Shown: one piece after another, positions 1-6,990 of the stretch | How positions within the stretch are numbered: the stretch's first letter is position 1 | Layout: each line of letters starts with the position of its first letter | NCBI RefSeq assembly: GCF_040779325.2 | Contig: NZ_JBFONT020000001.1 | Location: 310,001 to 374,000 of the forward strand | Length of the DNA: 64,000 nucleotides | DNA from: Aestuariibius violaceus | GTDB taxonomy: Bacteria; Pseudomonadota; Alphaproteobacteria; Rhodobacterales; Rhodobacteraceae | Direction: 5' to 3' | Program-made: the position numbers and the translations under genes | Notes under the pieces: generated by a model | Databases searched by the model: none | What the model saw: the letters and a program-made list of their open reading frames with translations, nothing else | Told to the model about the DNA's origin: nothing

Positions 1-14
1 AAGGTGACTGTCAT
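1..14 (-). CDS. 5' end of a divergent gene (partial, 4 codons)
   Basis: A minus-strand ATG at 14-12 is preceded five bases upstream by GGGAGG (25-20), a strong ribosome binding site. It reads Met-Thr-Val-Thr and then leaves the window. Its position, divergent from an IclR regulator and next to an ABC ATPase, suggests a gene of the same regulated catabolic or transport locus. The product cannot be identified from four codons. Confidence 0.55.
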
Positions 15-38
15 TTGGTCCTCCCTTGACCAATTTTA

Positions 39-57
39 AGTTCCATTATTTGGAACT
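39..57. promoter_or_regulatory. Perfect 7-5-7 palindrome, candidate IclR-family operator
   Basis: AGTTCCA (39-45), a 5-nt spacer, then TGGAACT (51-57) form a perfect inverted repeat. It lies between the divergent minus-strand start at 14 and the IclR-family gene at 142. The TTCCA-N5-TGGAA core resembles the short A/T-spaced palindromes bound by IclR-type regulators, so autoregulation and control of the divergent gene is a reasonable inference. Confidence 0.5.
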
Positions 58-141
58 CGGTTTTGGATATTGAAATGACACCCCGACTCAGGGATGCTTG
101 TCAACAGTTTCGGGCATCACGGGCCCGGACAGGGAGGATAA

Positions 142-942
142 ATGTCAGGCAGCGGCGACGGCACCGTCGGAAAGGCGCTGGGCGTTCTCGACCAGGTCGC
201 TGGCTTCGGGCGGCCGGTGCGGTTTTCCGAGCTGCTGGAGCAGAGCGACCTGCCGAAGGCAACGCTCTACCGGTTGCTGCAGACGCTGACCAATCAAGGG
301 ATGGTCGCCTACGATCCCGAGCGCGGCGTCTACAGTCCCGGTATGCGGCTGGTGCGGCTGGCCCATGCGGCCTGGGCGCAATCGTCGCTGGCCGAGGTCG
401 CGCGCCCCTATCTCGACAGGCTCAGCCGCGAGGCGGGCGAAACAGTGCACCTTGCCCAGCTCGACGGGGGTCACGTCCTTTATGTCGACAAGCGCAATGC
501 GGCAGACCCGGTCGAGATGTATTCGCAATCGGGCAAGGTTGGCCCCGCCTATTGCACGGGCGTCGGCAAGGCGATGCTGGCCCATCTGCCGGCGGACGAT
601 CTGACCCGCGTGCTGAAGCAGCAAAGCTTTCATCGTTTCACACCGGCAACCCTGCCGGATGAGGCGGCGCTCCGGGCCGAGCTGGCCGAGATCCGCGAAC
701 ACGGCTACGGCTTCGACCGGGAGGAGCACGAACCGGGGATCATCTGCGTCGCCGTCCCGATCCTCAGCGGGCGGGGGCGTTGCCTCGGCGCGCTGTCGGT
801 CACCGGGACGACCACGCGGACCAACCTGGCCGAATTGGAACGGCTCGTGCCCCGCATCAAGGCGGCGGCGCAGGCGATTGCAGAAGAAGCACAGCATTGG
901 CGGTTTCCGGACCGCCCGGTGGAAGCGGAGGAGGAGCGCTAG
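142..942 (+). CDS. IclR-family transcriptional regulator
   Basis: This 266-residue protein has the two-domain IclR layout. An N-terminal winged helix (about residues 8-65) contains the segment LPKATLYRLLQTL. The IclR effector-binding domain follows (about 80-250), with the characteristic stretches GKAMLAHLP and PILSGRGRCLGALSV. IclR proteins are cytoplasmic dimers that respond to small carbon-source metabolites. The start is well supported by GGAGG four bases before the ATG. The stop codon directly abuts the ABC ATPase start at 943, so the two are one transcript. It is divergent from the truncated gene at the left edge, with a palindrome in between. The effector is unknown. Confidence 0.93.
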   Translation: MSGSGDGTVGKALGVLDQVAGFGRPVRFSELLEQSDLPKATLYRLLQTLTNQGMVAYDPERGVYSPGMRLVRLAHAAWAQSSLAEVARPYLDRLSREAGETVHLAQLDGGHVLYVDKRNAADPVEMYSQSGKVGPAYCTGVGKAMLAHLPADDLTRVLKQQSFHRFTPATLPDEAALRAELAEIREHGYGFDREEHEPGIICVAVPILSGRGRCLGALSVTGTTTRTNLAELERLVPRIKAAAQAIAEEAQHWRFPDRPVEAEEER

Positions 943-1992
943 ATGTCGGGTGTCGTTCTGAACGATGTAATCAAGAAATACGGTGAAACGCAGGTGATCC
1001 ACGGGATCGATCTGCAGATCGAAAACGGGGAGTTCTGCGTCTTCGTCGGCCCCTCCGGCTGCGGCAAGTCCACGCTTCTGCGGATGGTCGCGGGTCTGGA
1101 AGAAACGACCGACGGGGCGATCCGGATCGGCCAGCGCGACGTGACGCGGATGGATCCGGCCGAACGCGGAGTGGCGATGGTGTTCCAGACCTACGCGCTC
1201 TACCCCCATATGACGGTCGAGGAAAACATGGGTTTCGGCCTCAAGATGAACGGCCACGCCAAGCGCGAAATCCAGACGAAGGTGGCCGAAGCCAGCCGCA
1301 TCCTGCAGCTCGACGATTATCTCAAGCGCAAGCCCGCCGCCCTCTCCGGCGGCCAGCGCCAGCGCGTCTCGATCGGGCGGGCCATCGTCCGCGGGCCAGA
1401 GGTCTTCCTGTTCGACGAACCGCTTTCGAACCTCGATGCGGAATTGCGGGTCGAAATGCGGGTGGAGATCGCGCGGCTGCACAAGGATATCGGCGCCACG
1501 ATGATCTACGTCACCCACGACCAGGTCGAGGCGATGACGCTCGCCGACAAGATCGTGGTTCTGCGCGCGGGCCGAATCGAACAGGTCGGCGCCCCGATGG
1601 ACCTCTACCGCGACCCGGACAACCAGTTCGTTGCGGGCTTCATCGGCTCGCCCTCGATGAACTTCGTCCGCGGAACGGTCACGGATGGCGGACAGGTCGA
1701 TGTCCCGGGCATCGGCACAGTGCCCGCCGCGGGCCTCGATGCGGGGCGCGAAGTCGTCGTCGGCATGCGGCCCGAACACATCACCATCGACCCCGCGGGC
1801 GACACCCACCGGGTCGACCTCTCCGAGAGCCTCGGCGGCGTGTCCTACGTCCATCTGCTTGGCGGAAACGACAAGATCGTGGTCGAGGAACGCGGCGATT
1901 ACCGCTCGAAAGAAGGCGACACCGTCGCGATCAGACCCGATCCCGCCTACCTCTATTTCTTCGACGCCGCGTCGGGCCAGCGCCTCCGATAA
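943..1992 (+). CDS. ABC transporter ATP-binding protein, UgpC/MalK type
   Basis: This 349-residue ATPase energises a sugar or polyol-type importer at the inner face of the cytoplasmic membrane. Walker A GPSGCGKST is near residues 36-44, followed by the Q-loop (FQTYALYPHMTVEEN), signature LSGGQRQR, Walker B VFLFDEPLSNLD and the switch histidine in YVTHDQVEAMT. The C-terminal about 110 residues form the TOBE/MalK regulatory extension, giving the normal length for the UgpC/MalK group. It starts immediately after the IclR stop. No binding protein or permease lies in this window, so the partners are probably left of it, beginning with the divergent gene. The substrate cannot be assigned. Confidence 0.92.
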   Translation: MSGVVLNDVIKKYGETQVIHGIDLQIENGEFCVFVGPSGCGKSTLLRMVAGLEETTDGAIRIGQRDVTRMDPAERGVAMVFQTYALYPHMTVEENMGFGLKMNGHAKREIQTKVAEASRILQLDDYLKRKPAALSGGQRQRVSIGRAIVRGPEVFLFDEPLSNLDAELRVEMRVEIARLHKDIGATMIYVTHDQVEAMTLADKIVVLRAGRIEQVGAPMDLYRDPDNQFVAGFIGSPSMNFVRGTVTDGGQVDVPGIGTVPAAGLDAGREVVVGMRPEHITIDPAGDTHRVDLSESLGGVSYVHLLGGNDKIVVEERGDYRSKEGDTVAIRPDPAYLYFFDAASGQRLR

Positions 1993-2074
1993 GGAAAATC
2001 TGCACAAGCGCTCCAAACCTGCTAAGGTCGCGCAAGGTACCTGAGGCGTGGGGGGCACGGCGCGGGGAGAGCAG

Positions 2075-2311
2075 ATGCCTTTACTTATCTTATGTGGCCT
2101 TGGTGCAGGCCTTGTCGGCGCGGTTGGCGCCTGGATGGTTTTCGGAGCGTCCTTCTGGGCGATCCTTCTGGGATATGTCCTTCTGGGCAGCCTCGGGGTG
2201 GGCGCTGCGGGCCTGTTTATAGCCCGCAAGGAACTCACTCCGGCCAGGGAGACATCTACCGACGAGGCCGGCGTCGAGAAATCAGAAGACGACCGGCTCG
2301 AGCGTATTTGA
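2075..2311 (+). CDS. Small two-helix membrane protein, unknown function
   Basis: The product is 78 residues with the ATG at 2075, chosen because GGGGAGAG sits just upstream; an in-frame GTG at 2048 lacks such a site. Residues 2-24 and 27-49 are strongly hydrophobic, glycine-rich membrane segments. The last about 25 residues are charged (ARKELTPARETSTDE), giving a short soluble tail. Its 3' end overlaps the convergent SnoaL-like gene by 30 bp. I do not recognise the family. It is probably real because hydrophobicity pattern, start signal and position agree, but its role is unknown. Confidence 0.6.
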   Translation: MPLLILCGLGAGLVGAVGAWMVFGASFWAILLGYVLLGSLGVGAAGLFIARKELTPARETSTDEAGVEKSEDDRLERI

Positions 2312-3280
2312 CCGGGCGATCAGGTCGATGCCGAGCTGATCGAACAGATCGCCGTAGTCGAGAAGCACCCAGTTCTCGGCAATACGGTCGCTCGAGGTCC
2401 GGTAAAAATCCATGACCCGCAGCATCAGCGCCTTGCCCGAAGCCGGAACGCCCAGATAATCGCCCTTGTGCGTCATCGTCATCGACGGCCAGCCAGACAC
2501 CGCGGCATAGTTTCCATCCCCGATCCGGCAATAATGGTTGCCGCCCTTACGGTCTGGAAATGCCGTCAGGAACGACGCGCGGTGATCCTTCACGAATCCG
2601 TCCCAGCGATAGTTCGACCCGATCCCGCCGGGCCCGTACCACATCATGTCATCAGCCCAGGTGCCGCCCTCCCCGGTCTGCCCGGCCGAGGTCATGGTGC
2701 GCGGATCATAGGCATGAAGGCTCGTCAGCATCCGCTCGACAACATCAAGCGACGCAGCGCCACCCGCTGGATCGGGGCAAAGTCCGTCCTGAGTCGCGGG
2801 CGCCGGAAAGGTCGTCTCGGTCCCGATCGACGGGATCGGCATCCGACCCGCCTGCCGCATCAGATCAGGCAGGTCGAAGATGATCCGCGCCAGCGTGATC
2901 TTCCCGTCCTCGATCCGAAAGAACTCCCCCGCCCGCAGAAATGCCAGATGCCCCGACGGATTCAGCCCGAAGAGCGTCCCGTCGAAATTGCCCACGTAAT
3001 GGGTGACGGCAGCACACCAGAACCCGCCTTCCTCCCGAATGTTATCGCCTCCGATGAACAGCAGATCCCGCCGGTAAAGGCCCGACAGCGCGTTGACCAG
3101 CGGGCGCAGGAACCCATGCGCGATCGCCGCCCGTCCCTCCAGGCGCCCCACGGGCCAGGCGCAATCGAACACCGCATCATCGGCAAGGATCCCGTCCTCT
3201 GCCGGATCCTTGAAAAGCCGGTCCAGCCCCGCCCGCACCTGCCTGCGCAGGTCGGCCTGCCCCGTCTGTAGATCAAGCAT
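2282..3280 (-). CDS. SnoaL/NTF2-like protein, two tandem domains (A)
   Basis: This 332-residue protein looks like two NTF2-like (SnoaL, ester-cyclase type) alpha+beta barrels in tandem, about residues 10-140 and 185-325. The recurrent W/G-rich strands (WYGPGGIG, MTMTHKGDYLG, DFYRTSSDRIAENW) are typical of SnoaL-like folds. Members of this fold bind or isomerise small hydrophobic ligands, but no catalytic residues can be assigned here. It is the last gene of the minus-strand oxidoreductase operon, three bases after the related gene B. No signal peptide is seen, so it is cytoplasmic. It is probably an accessory or substrate-processing protein for the same pathway as the molybdoenzyme. Confidence 0.78.
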   Translation of the reverse strand: MLDLQTGQADLRRQVRAGLDRLFKDPAEDGILADDAVFDCAWPVGRLEGRAAIAHGFLRPLVNALSGLYRRDLLFIGGDNIREEGGFWCAAVTHYVGNFDGTLFGLNPSGHLAFLRAGEFFRIEDGKITLARIIFDLPDLMRQAGRMPIPSIGTETTFPAPATQDGLCPDPAGGAASLDVVERMLTSLHAYDPRTMTSAGQTGEGGTWADDMMWYGPGGIGSNYRWDGFVKDHRASFLTAFPDRKGGNHYCRIGDGNYAAVSGWPSMTMTHKGDYLGVPASGKALMLRVMDFYRTSSDRIAENWVLLDYGDLFDQLGIDLIARSNTLEPVVF

Positions 3281-3283
3281 CTC

Positions 3284-4261
3284 TCACACGTCCCCTGTGG
3301 AAAGAAGGATTTGCTTCCAAACCGCGGTATCGTCGATCAGAGTCCATTCCCGCGCAAGCCCCCGCGGCCCGAATTCCGCGTGCGTGATGCCCATGACATG
3401 CAGCGTCGCACCGGTCGGCGGCCCGAACCGCCCATACCCATCATGCCGCCCGTCCATTGACCACCGGATCGCAGCCCGCGGCGGCATGTCCGGGTCGTCT
3501 AGGCGCCCGATCGCATGGTGGATTACGAACTCCGCCGAGGGCAAAGCATTGCGCAGAGACATCCAGAACCGCACCGCATCCTCCGGACCCCGCCCGGCCT
3601 CATGGCACGGATAAGCCAGCCGCGCCGCCCGATCATAGCCCTTGGCGAAGGCCGAAAAGTCCCCCGCCATCGCATCGCCCAGCAGCGCCCCCAGCGCATC
3701 ACTTGGCGCCGCACCATCCCCCACGCCATCATAAGGCCCGGCAATATCGATCTCCGGCCGGTAGGGCGCAACGCACGCCTCCGGCCCGCCTTCCCGCGCG
3801 ATCAGCCGCCGGGTCCAGCCGGGGATATCCTCTCCCATCTGCAGAACGATCGCCCCCTGATCACGCACCAGCCACTCGTCCTGCACCGCGTTCCCCCGGC
3901 ACCAGCAATCGGCCAAGATCCGATAGGCCAGCTGCCGCCCCGTCGGCGGGCCATACATGCCCGCCCCGCTATGGGTCGCCGTGCAGTAAAGCCGATGCGA
4001 CGACAGGAAACTGTCCTCCCCGGTCAGCGTCCAGATCACGTCCTCGCCCAGCAGCTCCCGGTCCGGAAACTCCGCCAGTGTCGCCAGCGTTGCCGCGACG
4101 ATCCCGCCATTTCCCTTGATGACCGAGGATGGAGACCGGACGATCAGATCCTCCCCGTAAAACCCCTCCAGCGACCGGATCCCCCGATCCTCCCAGATCG
4201 CTTTGGTGATCCCGAGGACATAATCCGCCTGATCCCGCCACTTCGGATCGAACCCCTCCAC
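3284..4261 (-). CDS. SnoaL/NTF2-like protein, two tandem domains (B)
   Basis: Starting at the GTG two bases after the upstream membrane-anchor stop gives 325 residues. A longer frame to 4366 would overlap that gene by about 100 bp and has no better signal. Two SnoaL-like halves are visible, each ending in the pattern typical of the family (MYGPPTGRQLAYRI...DCWCRGN and RFGPPTGATLHVMGIT...REWTLID). It is a paralogue of the neighbouring SnoaL gene and lies in the same operon. The repeated GPPTG loops suggest both halves retain a ligand pocket. The reaction is unknown. Start choice is the main uncertainty. Confidence 0.75.
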   Translation of the reverse strand: MEGFDPKWRDQADYVLGITKAIWEDRGIRSLEGFYGEDLIVRSPSSVIKGNGGIVAATLATLAEFPDRELLGEDVIWTLTGEDSFLSSHRLYCTATHSGAGMYGPPTGRQLAYRILADCWCRGNAVQDEWLVRDQGAIVLQMGEDIPGWTRRLIAREGGPEACVAPYRPEIDIAGPYDGVGDGAAPSDALGALLGDAMAGDFSAFAKGYDRAARLAYPCHEAGRGPEDAVRFWMSLRNALPSAEFVIHHAIGRLDDPDMPPRAAIRWSMDGRHDGYGRFGPPTGATLHVMGITHAEFGPRGLAREWTLIDDTAVWKQILLSTGDV

Positions 4262-4263
4262 GC

Positions 4264-5151
4264 TCAGGCCGTCCGGGCGGTATGCGCCCCGTAATACAGG
4301 CCCACCACATGTTCGGCCTCCGCAAAGAACAGCCAGCGCGTCACGAGCAGCCCCTGGAAATGACACAGCAGCGCCAGCCCCGCCGTCACATGGCTTGCCG
4401 GCGCGATCAGAAGCAGAACCGCCGGAACGACGCCGGCCAAAGCCAGCCCGATCACCCGCAGCCGAAGCGCATGCTTCCGCGCGACCTGAAACACCATCTC
4501 CCGCGTCAGGTAATTCCCGCCCGTATGCGGAGGCTCAAAGCTCCGCACCCGGCCTCCTTCAAGCCCCGTCGCCGTCGCCAAAGTCGTCCCCGACCTCCGC
4601 AGCGCGCTGTCGCCCCGGATCCAATGCGCAAGCTGGATCGCCGAGGCCACAAGGAACAGCACCGCCGCCAGCATCACATGCGCCGCCAGCAACGCCCCAC
4701 CCGCCAGCGCCCAGCCAAGGAACAGGGCAGGCGTGGTCAAATCGTTCCACCGCGGCACCGTCTTCAGGCTGGCATAGATCATCGAGGTCGAGAGTACGGT
4801 TGCGATGCAAAACGCAGCCGCCAGCCAGCCCAGAACCAGCACATGACCGGACCCGAAGATCTGCGCCAGCGCGGTCAATCCGGCCAGCACCAACGCCGCC
4901 ACCGCCAGACACGCCTCCCTCGACAACCACGACGACCGCCATTGCGTAAACGCCCGCAACGCCCGCTCAGGCCGCCCCAGGTGGAACGTCGACGCGATCA
5001 GCCCGCTCACGGCCAACGCAAACCCGATCGCATAGAAGACGAACGCAGCGAGGCCCTCCGGCGCCGGCCACCCGACCCCAAGGAAGGCCAGCAACCCAAA
5101 CCCCGCCCCGGAGAGCGTCGAAAACAGGATGACGGAAAAGGCCGGATGCAT
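4264..5151 (-). CDS. DmsC/SoeC-like membrane anchor of a molybdoenzyme
   Basis: This 295-residue polytopic membrane protein of the DmsC family has about eight hydrophobic helices. It starts MHPAFSVILFSTLSGAGFG, a DmsC-like N-terminus, and contains the STFHLGRPERALRAF segment typical of these quinone-interacting anchors. Such subunits bind the iron-sulfur subunit to the membrane and exchange electrons with the quinone pool. The gene lies 30 bp downstream of the four-cluster ferredoxin subunit. By gene order and the absence of a Tat signal on the catalytic subunit, the complex resembles SoeABC sulfite dehydrogenase of roseobacters, but DMSO-reductase-like activity cannot be excluded. Confidence 0.87.
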   Translation of the reverse strand: MHPAFSVILFSTLSGAGFGLLAFLGVGWPAPEGLAAFVFYAIGFALAVSGLIASTFHLGRPERALRAFTQWRSSWLSREACLAVAALVLAGLTALAQIFGSGHVLVLGWLAAAFCIATVLSTSMIYASLKTVPRWNDLTTPALFLGWALAGGALLAAHVMLAAVLFLVASAIQLAHWIRGDSALRRSGTTLATATGLEGGRVRSFEPPHTGGNYLTREMVFQVARKHALRLRVIGLALAGVVPAVLLLIAPASHVTAGLALLCHFQGLLVTRWLFFAEAEHVVGLYYGAHTARTA

Positions 5152-5181
5152 CCGCTCAGCCGCGCGTCTTCAAAAACAAAC

Positions 5182-5937
5182 TCACGACGGCCCTCCCGGC
5201 AACCGCGACAGCGCCTTGTCGAGCCACCCAAGAAACCCGTCCGGCGTCTCGGCCACCGGTTCCAGCAGCGGCGCCAGAACATCCAGCGGCTCGTCCTTCG
5301 GCCGCGGCGGCAGATACTGGTTCACCGGCTTGGTCCCCTGCTCGGGCATCAGGTCGATCCCGCCCCGCTCGGCCACCAGCCGGGACACCGCGCTGTCCGG
5401 ATCGCCCAAATCCCCGAAATGCCGCGCCCCCGCCGGGCAGGTCCGCACGCAGGCCGGCACCCGATCCTCCTCCGGCAGGTTCTCGTTATAGACCCGGTCG
5501 ACGCACAGGGTGCACTTCTTGATCACCCCCTCCACCGGATCCTTCTCCCGTGCCCCATAGGGACAGGCCCAGGCGCACAGGCCGCAGCCGATGCAGGCCG
5601 TTTCGTTCACCAGAACGATCCCGTCCTCGGCCCGCTTGTAGCTCGCCCCGGTCGGGCACACGGTCACGCACGGCGCGTCCTCGCAATGCAGGCAACTCTT
5701 CGGGAAATGCACCAGCTGCGCCACCCCGTCCTCCGGCTGCACCTCGTAGGAGTGGATGCGGTTCAGAAACGTCCCCGACGGCTCCGCCCCATAGGGATCG
5801 GTATCCGCCAACGGCGCCCCGTAATTTTCCGTATTCCAGCCCTTGCACGCCGTCACACAGGCATGACAGCCGACACAGGTATCCAGGTCGATCACAAGGC
5901 CAAGCTTGACCTCCGAGGGGGGCGGCAACTGGGTCAT
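5182..5937 (-). CDS. DmsB/SoeB-like four-cluster iron-sulfur electron-transfer subunit
   Basis: This 251-residue protein carries sixteen cysteines in four clusters: C21/24/27/31, C82/85/90/94, C115/118/121/125 and C142/145/163/167. This is the arrangement of DmsB, PsrB and SoeB subunits, which carry four [4Fe-4S] centres and link the molybdenum subunit to the membrane anchor. There is no signal peptide, so it would sit on the cytoplasmic side. The C-terminal about 60 residues are a proline-rich extension. Its ATG overlaps the stop of the M42 peptidase gene (ATGA), so the peptidase is translationally coupled to this subunit. This coupling is unusual for the family. Confidence 0.9.
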   Translation of the reverse strand: MTQLPPPSEVKLGLVIDLDTCVGCHACVTACKGWNTENYGAPLADTDPYGAEPSGTFLNRIHSYEVQPEDGVAQLVHFPKSCLHCEDAPCVTVCPTGASYKRAEDGIVLVNETACIGCGLCAWACPYGAREKDPVEGVIKKCTLCVDRVYNENLPEEDRVPACVRTCPAGARHFGDLGDPDSAVSRLVAERGGIDLMPEQGTKPVNQYLPPRPKDEPLDVLAPLLEPVAETPDGFLGWLDKALSRLPGGPS

Positions 5938-6974
5938 CAGGTCTCTTTAAGGTAGGCCACTAGGATATCCCGCGCCGCCTGCAGGTCATTGCGGTCGATC
6001 ATCTCCGTCACCGTGTGGATGTAGCGGGTGCCGACGACGATCCCCACCGCCCGCGCCCCGGCGGCAGCCTGTTGGGCGGCAGCCCCGTCCTGCCCGCCGG
6101 AGCGCAGCATCGTCCGCTGGAACGGGATCTCCTCGCGGGTCGCCAGCGCCTCGATCTCGTCCACCAGCGCGGTATCGGCGATGAAGCTCCCGTCCCGCAG
6201 ATGCAGCCCGAACCCCTTGCCCAGCTCGCTCGTCCGGTCGTGCTCCGGCACACCCGGAGTGTCGCAAGCCAAAGTTACGTCGATCCCGATCCCGATCTCT
6301 GGCTTCACCGCATAGGACGACGTCCGCGCGCCCCTCAGCCCGACCTCCTCCTGCGAGGTAAACACCACATGGATCTCCGCCGCGCCGCGATGATCGCCCA
6401 GCCCCCGGATCGCCTCGATCCCCAGCCAGCACGCGATCCGGTTGTCGAGCGCCTTCGACACGATCCGCTCGCCCATCTCGATCAGCGGCTCGTCCATCAC
6501 CACCATGTCACCGACGCGCACCTTATCCTTCGACGCCTCGCCAAGCCCGGTATCAATGTAGAACTCATGCGGATCGGGCACCTTCTTCACATCATCTTTC
6601 GAGGCGATATGGACCGGCGGCCCGCCGGGGTTCATCACCCCTTTGATATCCCCACCCTTCGCCGCAATCAGCACCCGGCGCGAGAACAGGTTGCGCGGGT
6701 CGAACCCACCGACCGGAAGGACATGGACAAAGCCCTTCTCGGTGATGTGGCTCACCAGAAAGCCGATCTCGTCCATATGACACAGCAGCATGATCCGCAC
6801 CGGCGCCTCGGTCCCCGCGGCCGCCTCCCGGCGGCAGAGCAGCGACCCCATCGGATCGGTCTCCACATGATCGAAGAGCCCCTCGATCTCGCCCTTGATC
6901 AGATCCCGGATCCGGGCCTCATGGCCCGGCACGCCGGGCGTCTCGCAAAGCCGCTTGAGAAGGTCGATATTCAT
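5937..6974 (-). CDS. M42-family metallo-aminopeptidase
   Basis: This 345-residue protein matches the M42 (FrvX/glutamyl aminopeptidase, TET-type) family. It has the first metal-ligand segment LLCHMDEIGFLVS, the bridging aspartate region KALDNRIACW, the catalytic glutamate pair in FTSQEEVGLRG and the late ligands in GIDVTLACDTPG and RYIHTVTEM. These are cytoplasmic di-metal aminopeptidases that trim short peptides. It lies inside the molybdoenzyme operon, 16 bp after the catalytic subunit and overlapping the ferredoxin subunit by ATGA. It is therefore co-translated with a redox complex, not a general peptide-degradation gene set. A peptide or peptide-like substrate, or a maturation role, is possible but not shown. 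Confidence 0.9.
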   Translation of the reverse strand: MNIDLLKRLCETPGVPGHEARIRDLIKGEIEGLFDHVETDPMGSLLCRREAAAGTEAPVRIMLLCHMDEIGFLVSHITEKGFVHVLPVGGFDPRNLFSRRVLIAAKGGDIKGVMNPGGPPVHIASKDDVKKVPDPHEFYIDTGLGEASKDKVRVGDMVVMDEPLIEMGERIVSKALDNRIACWLGIEAIRGLGDHRGAAEIHVVFTSQEEVGLRGARTSSYAVKPEIGIGIDVTLACDTPGVPEHDRTSELGKGFGLHLRDGSFIADTALVDEIEALATREEIPFQRTMLRSGGQDGAAAQQAAAGARAVGIVVGTRYIHTVTEMIDRNDLQAARDILVAYLKET

Positions 6975-6990
6975 GGCCGCTCCTTCCGGG

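Noticed and set aside
145..2238. 697-codon open frame on the minus strand opposite the IclR and ABC genes
   Set aside because: The two plus-strand genes have complete family motifs and ribosome binding sites. The antisense translation is low-complexity and is explained by GC-rich third positions.
4282..5955. 557-codon plus-strand open frame opposite the DmsC-like and DmsB-like genes
   Set aside because: Translation is arginine/proline/glutamine-rich with no domain, while the minus strand carries all sixteen cluster cysteines.
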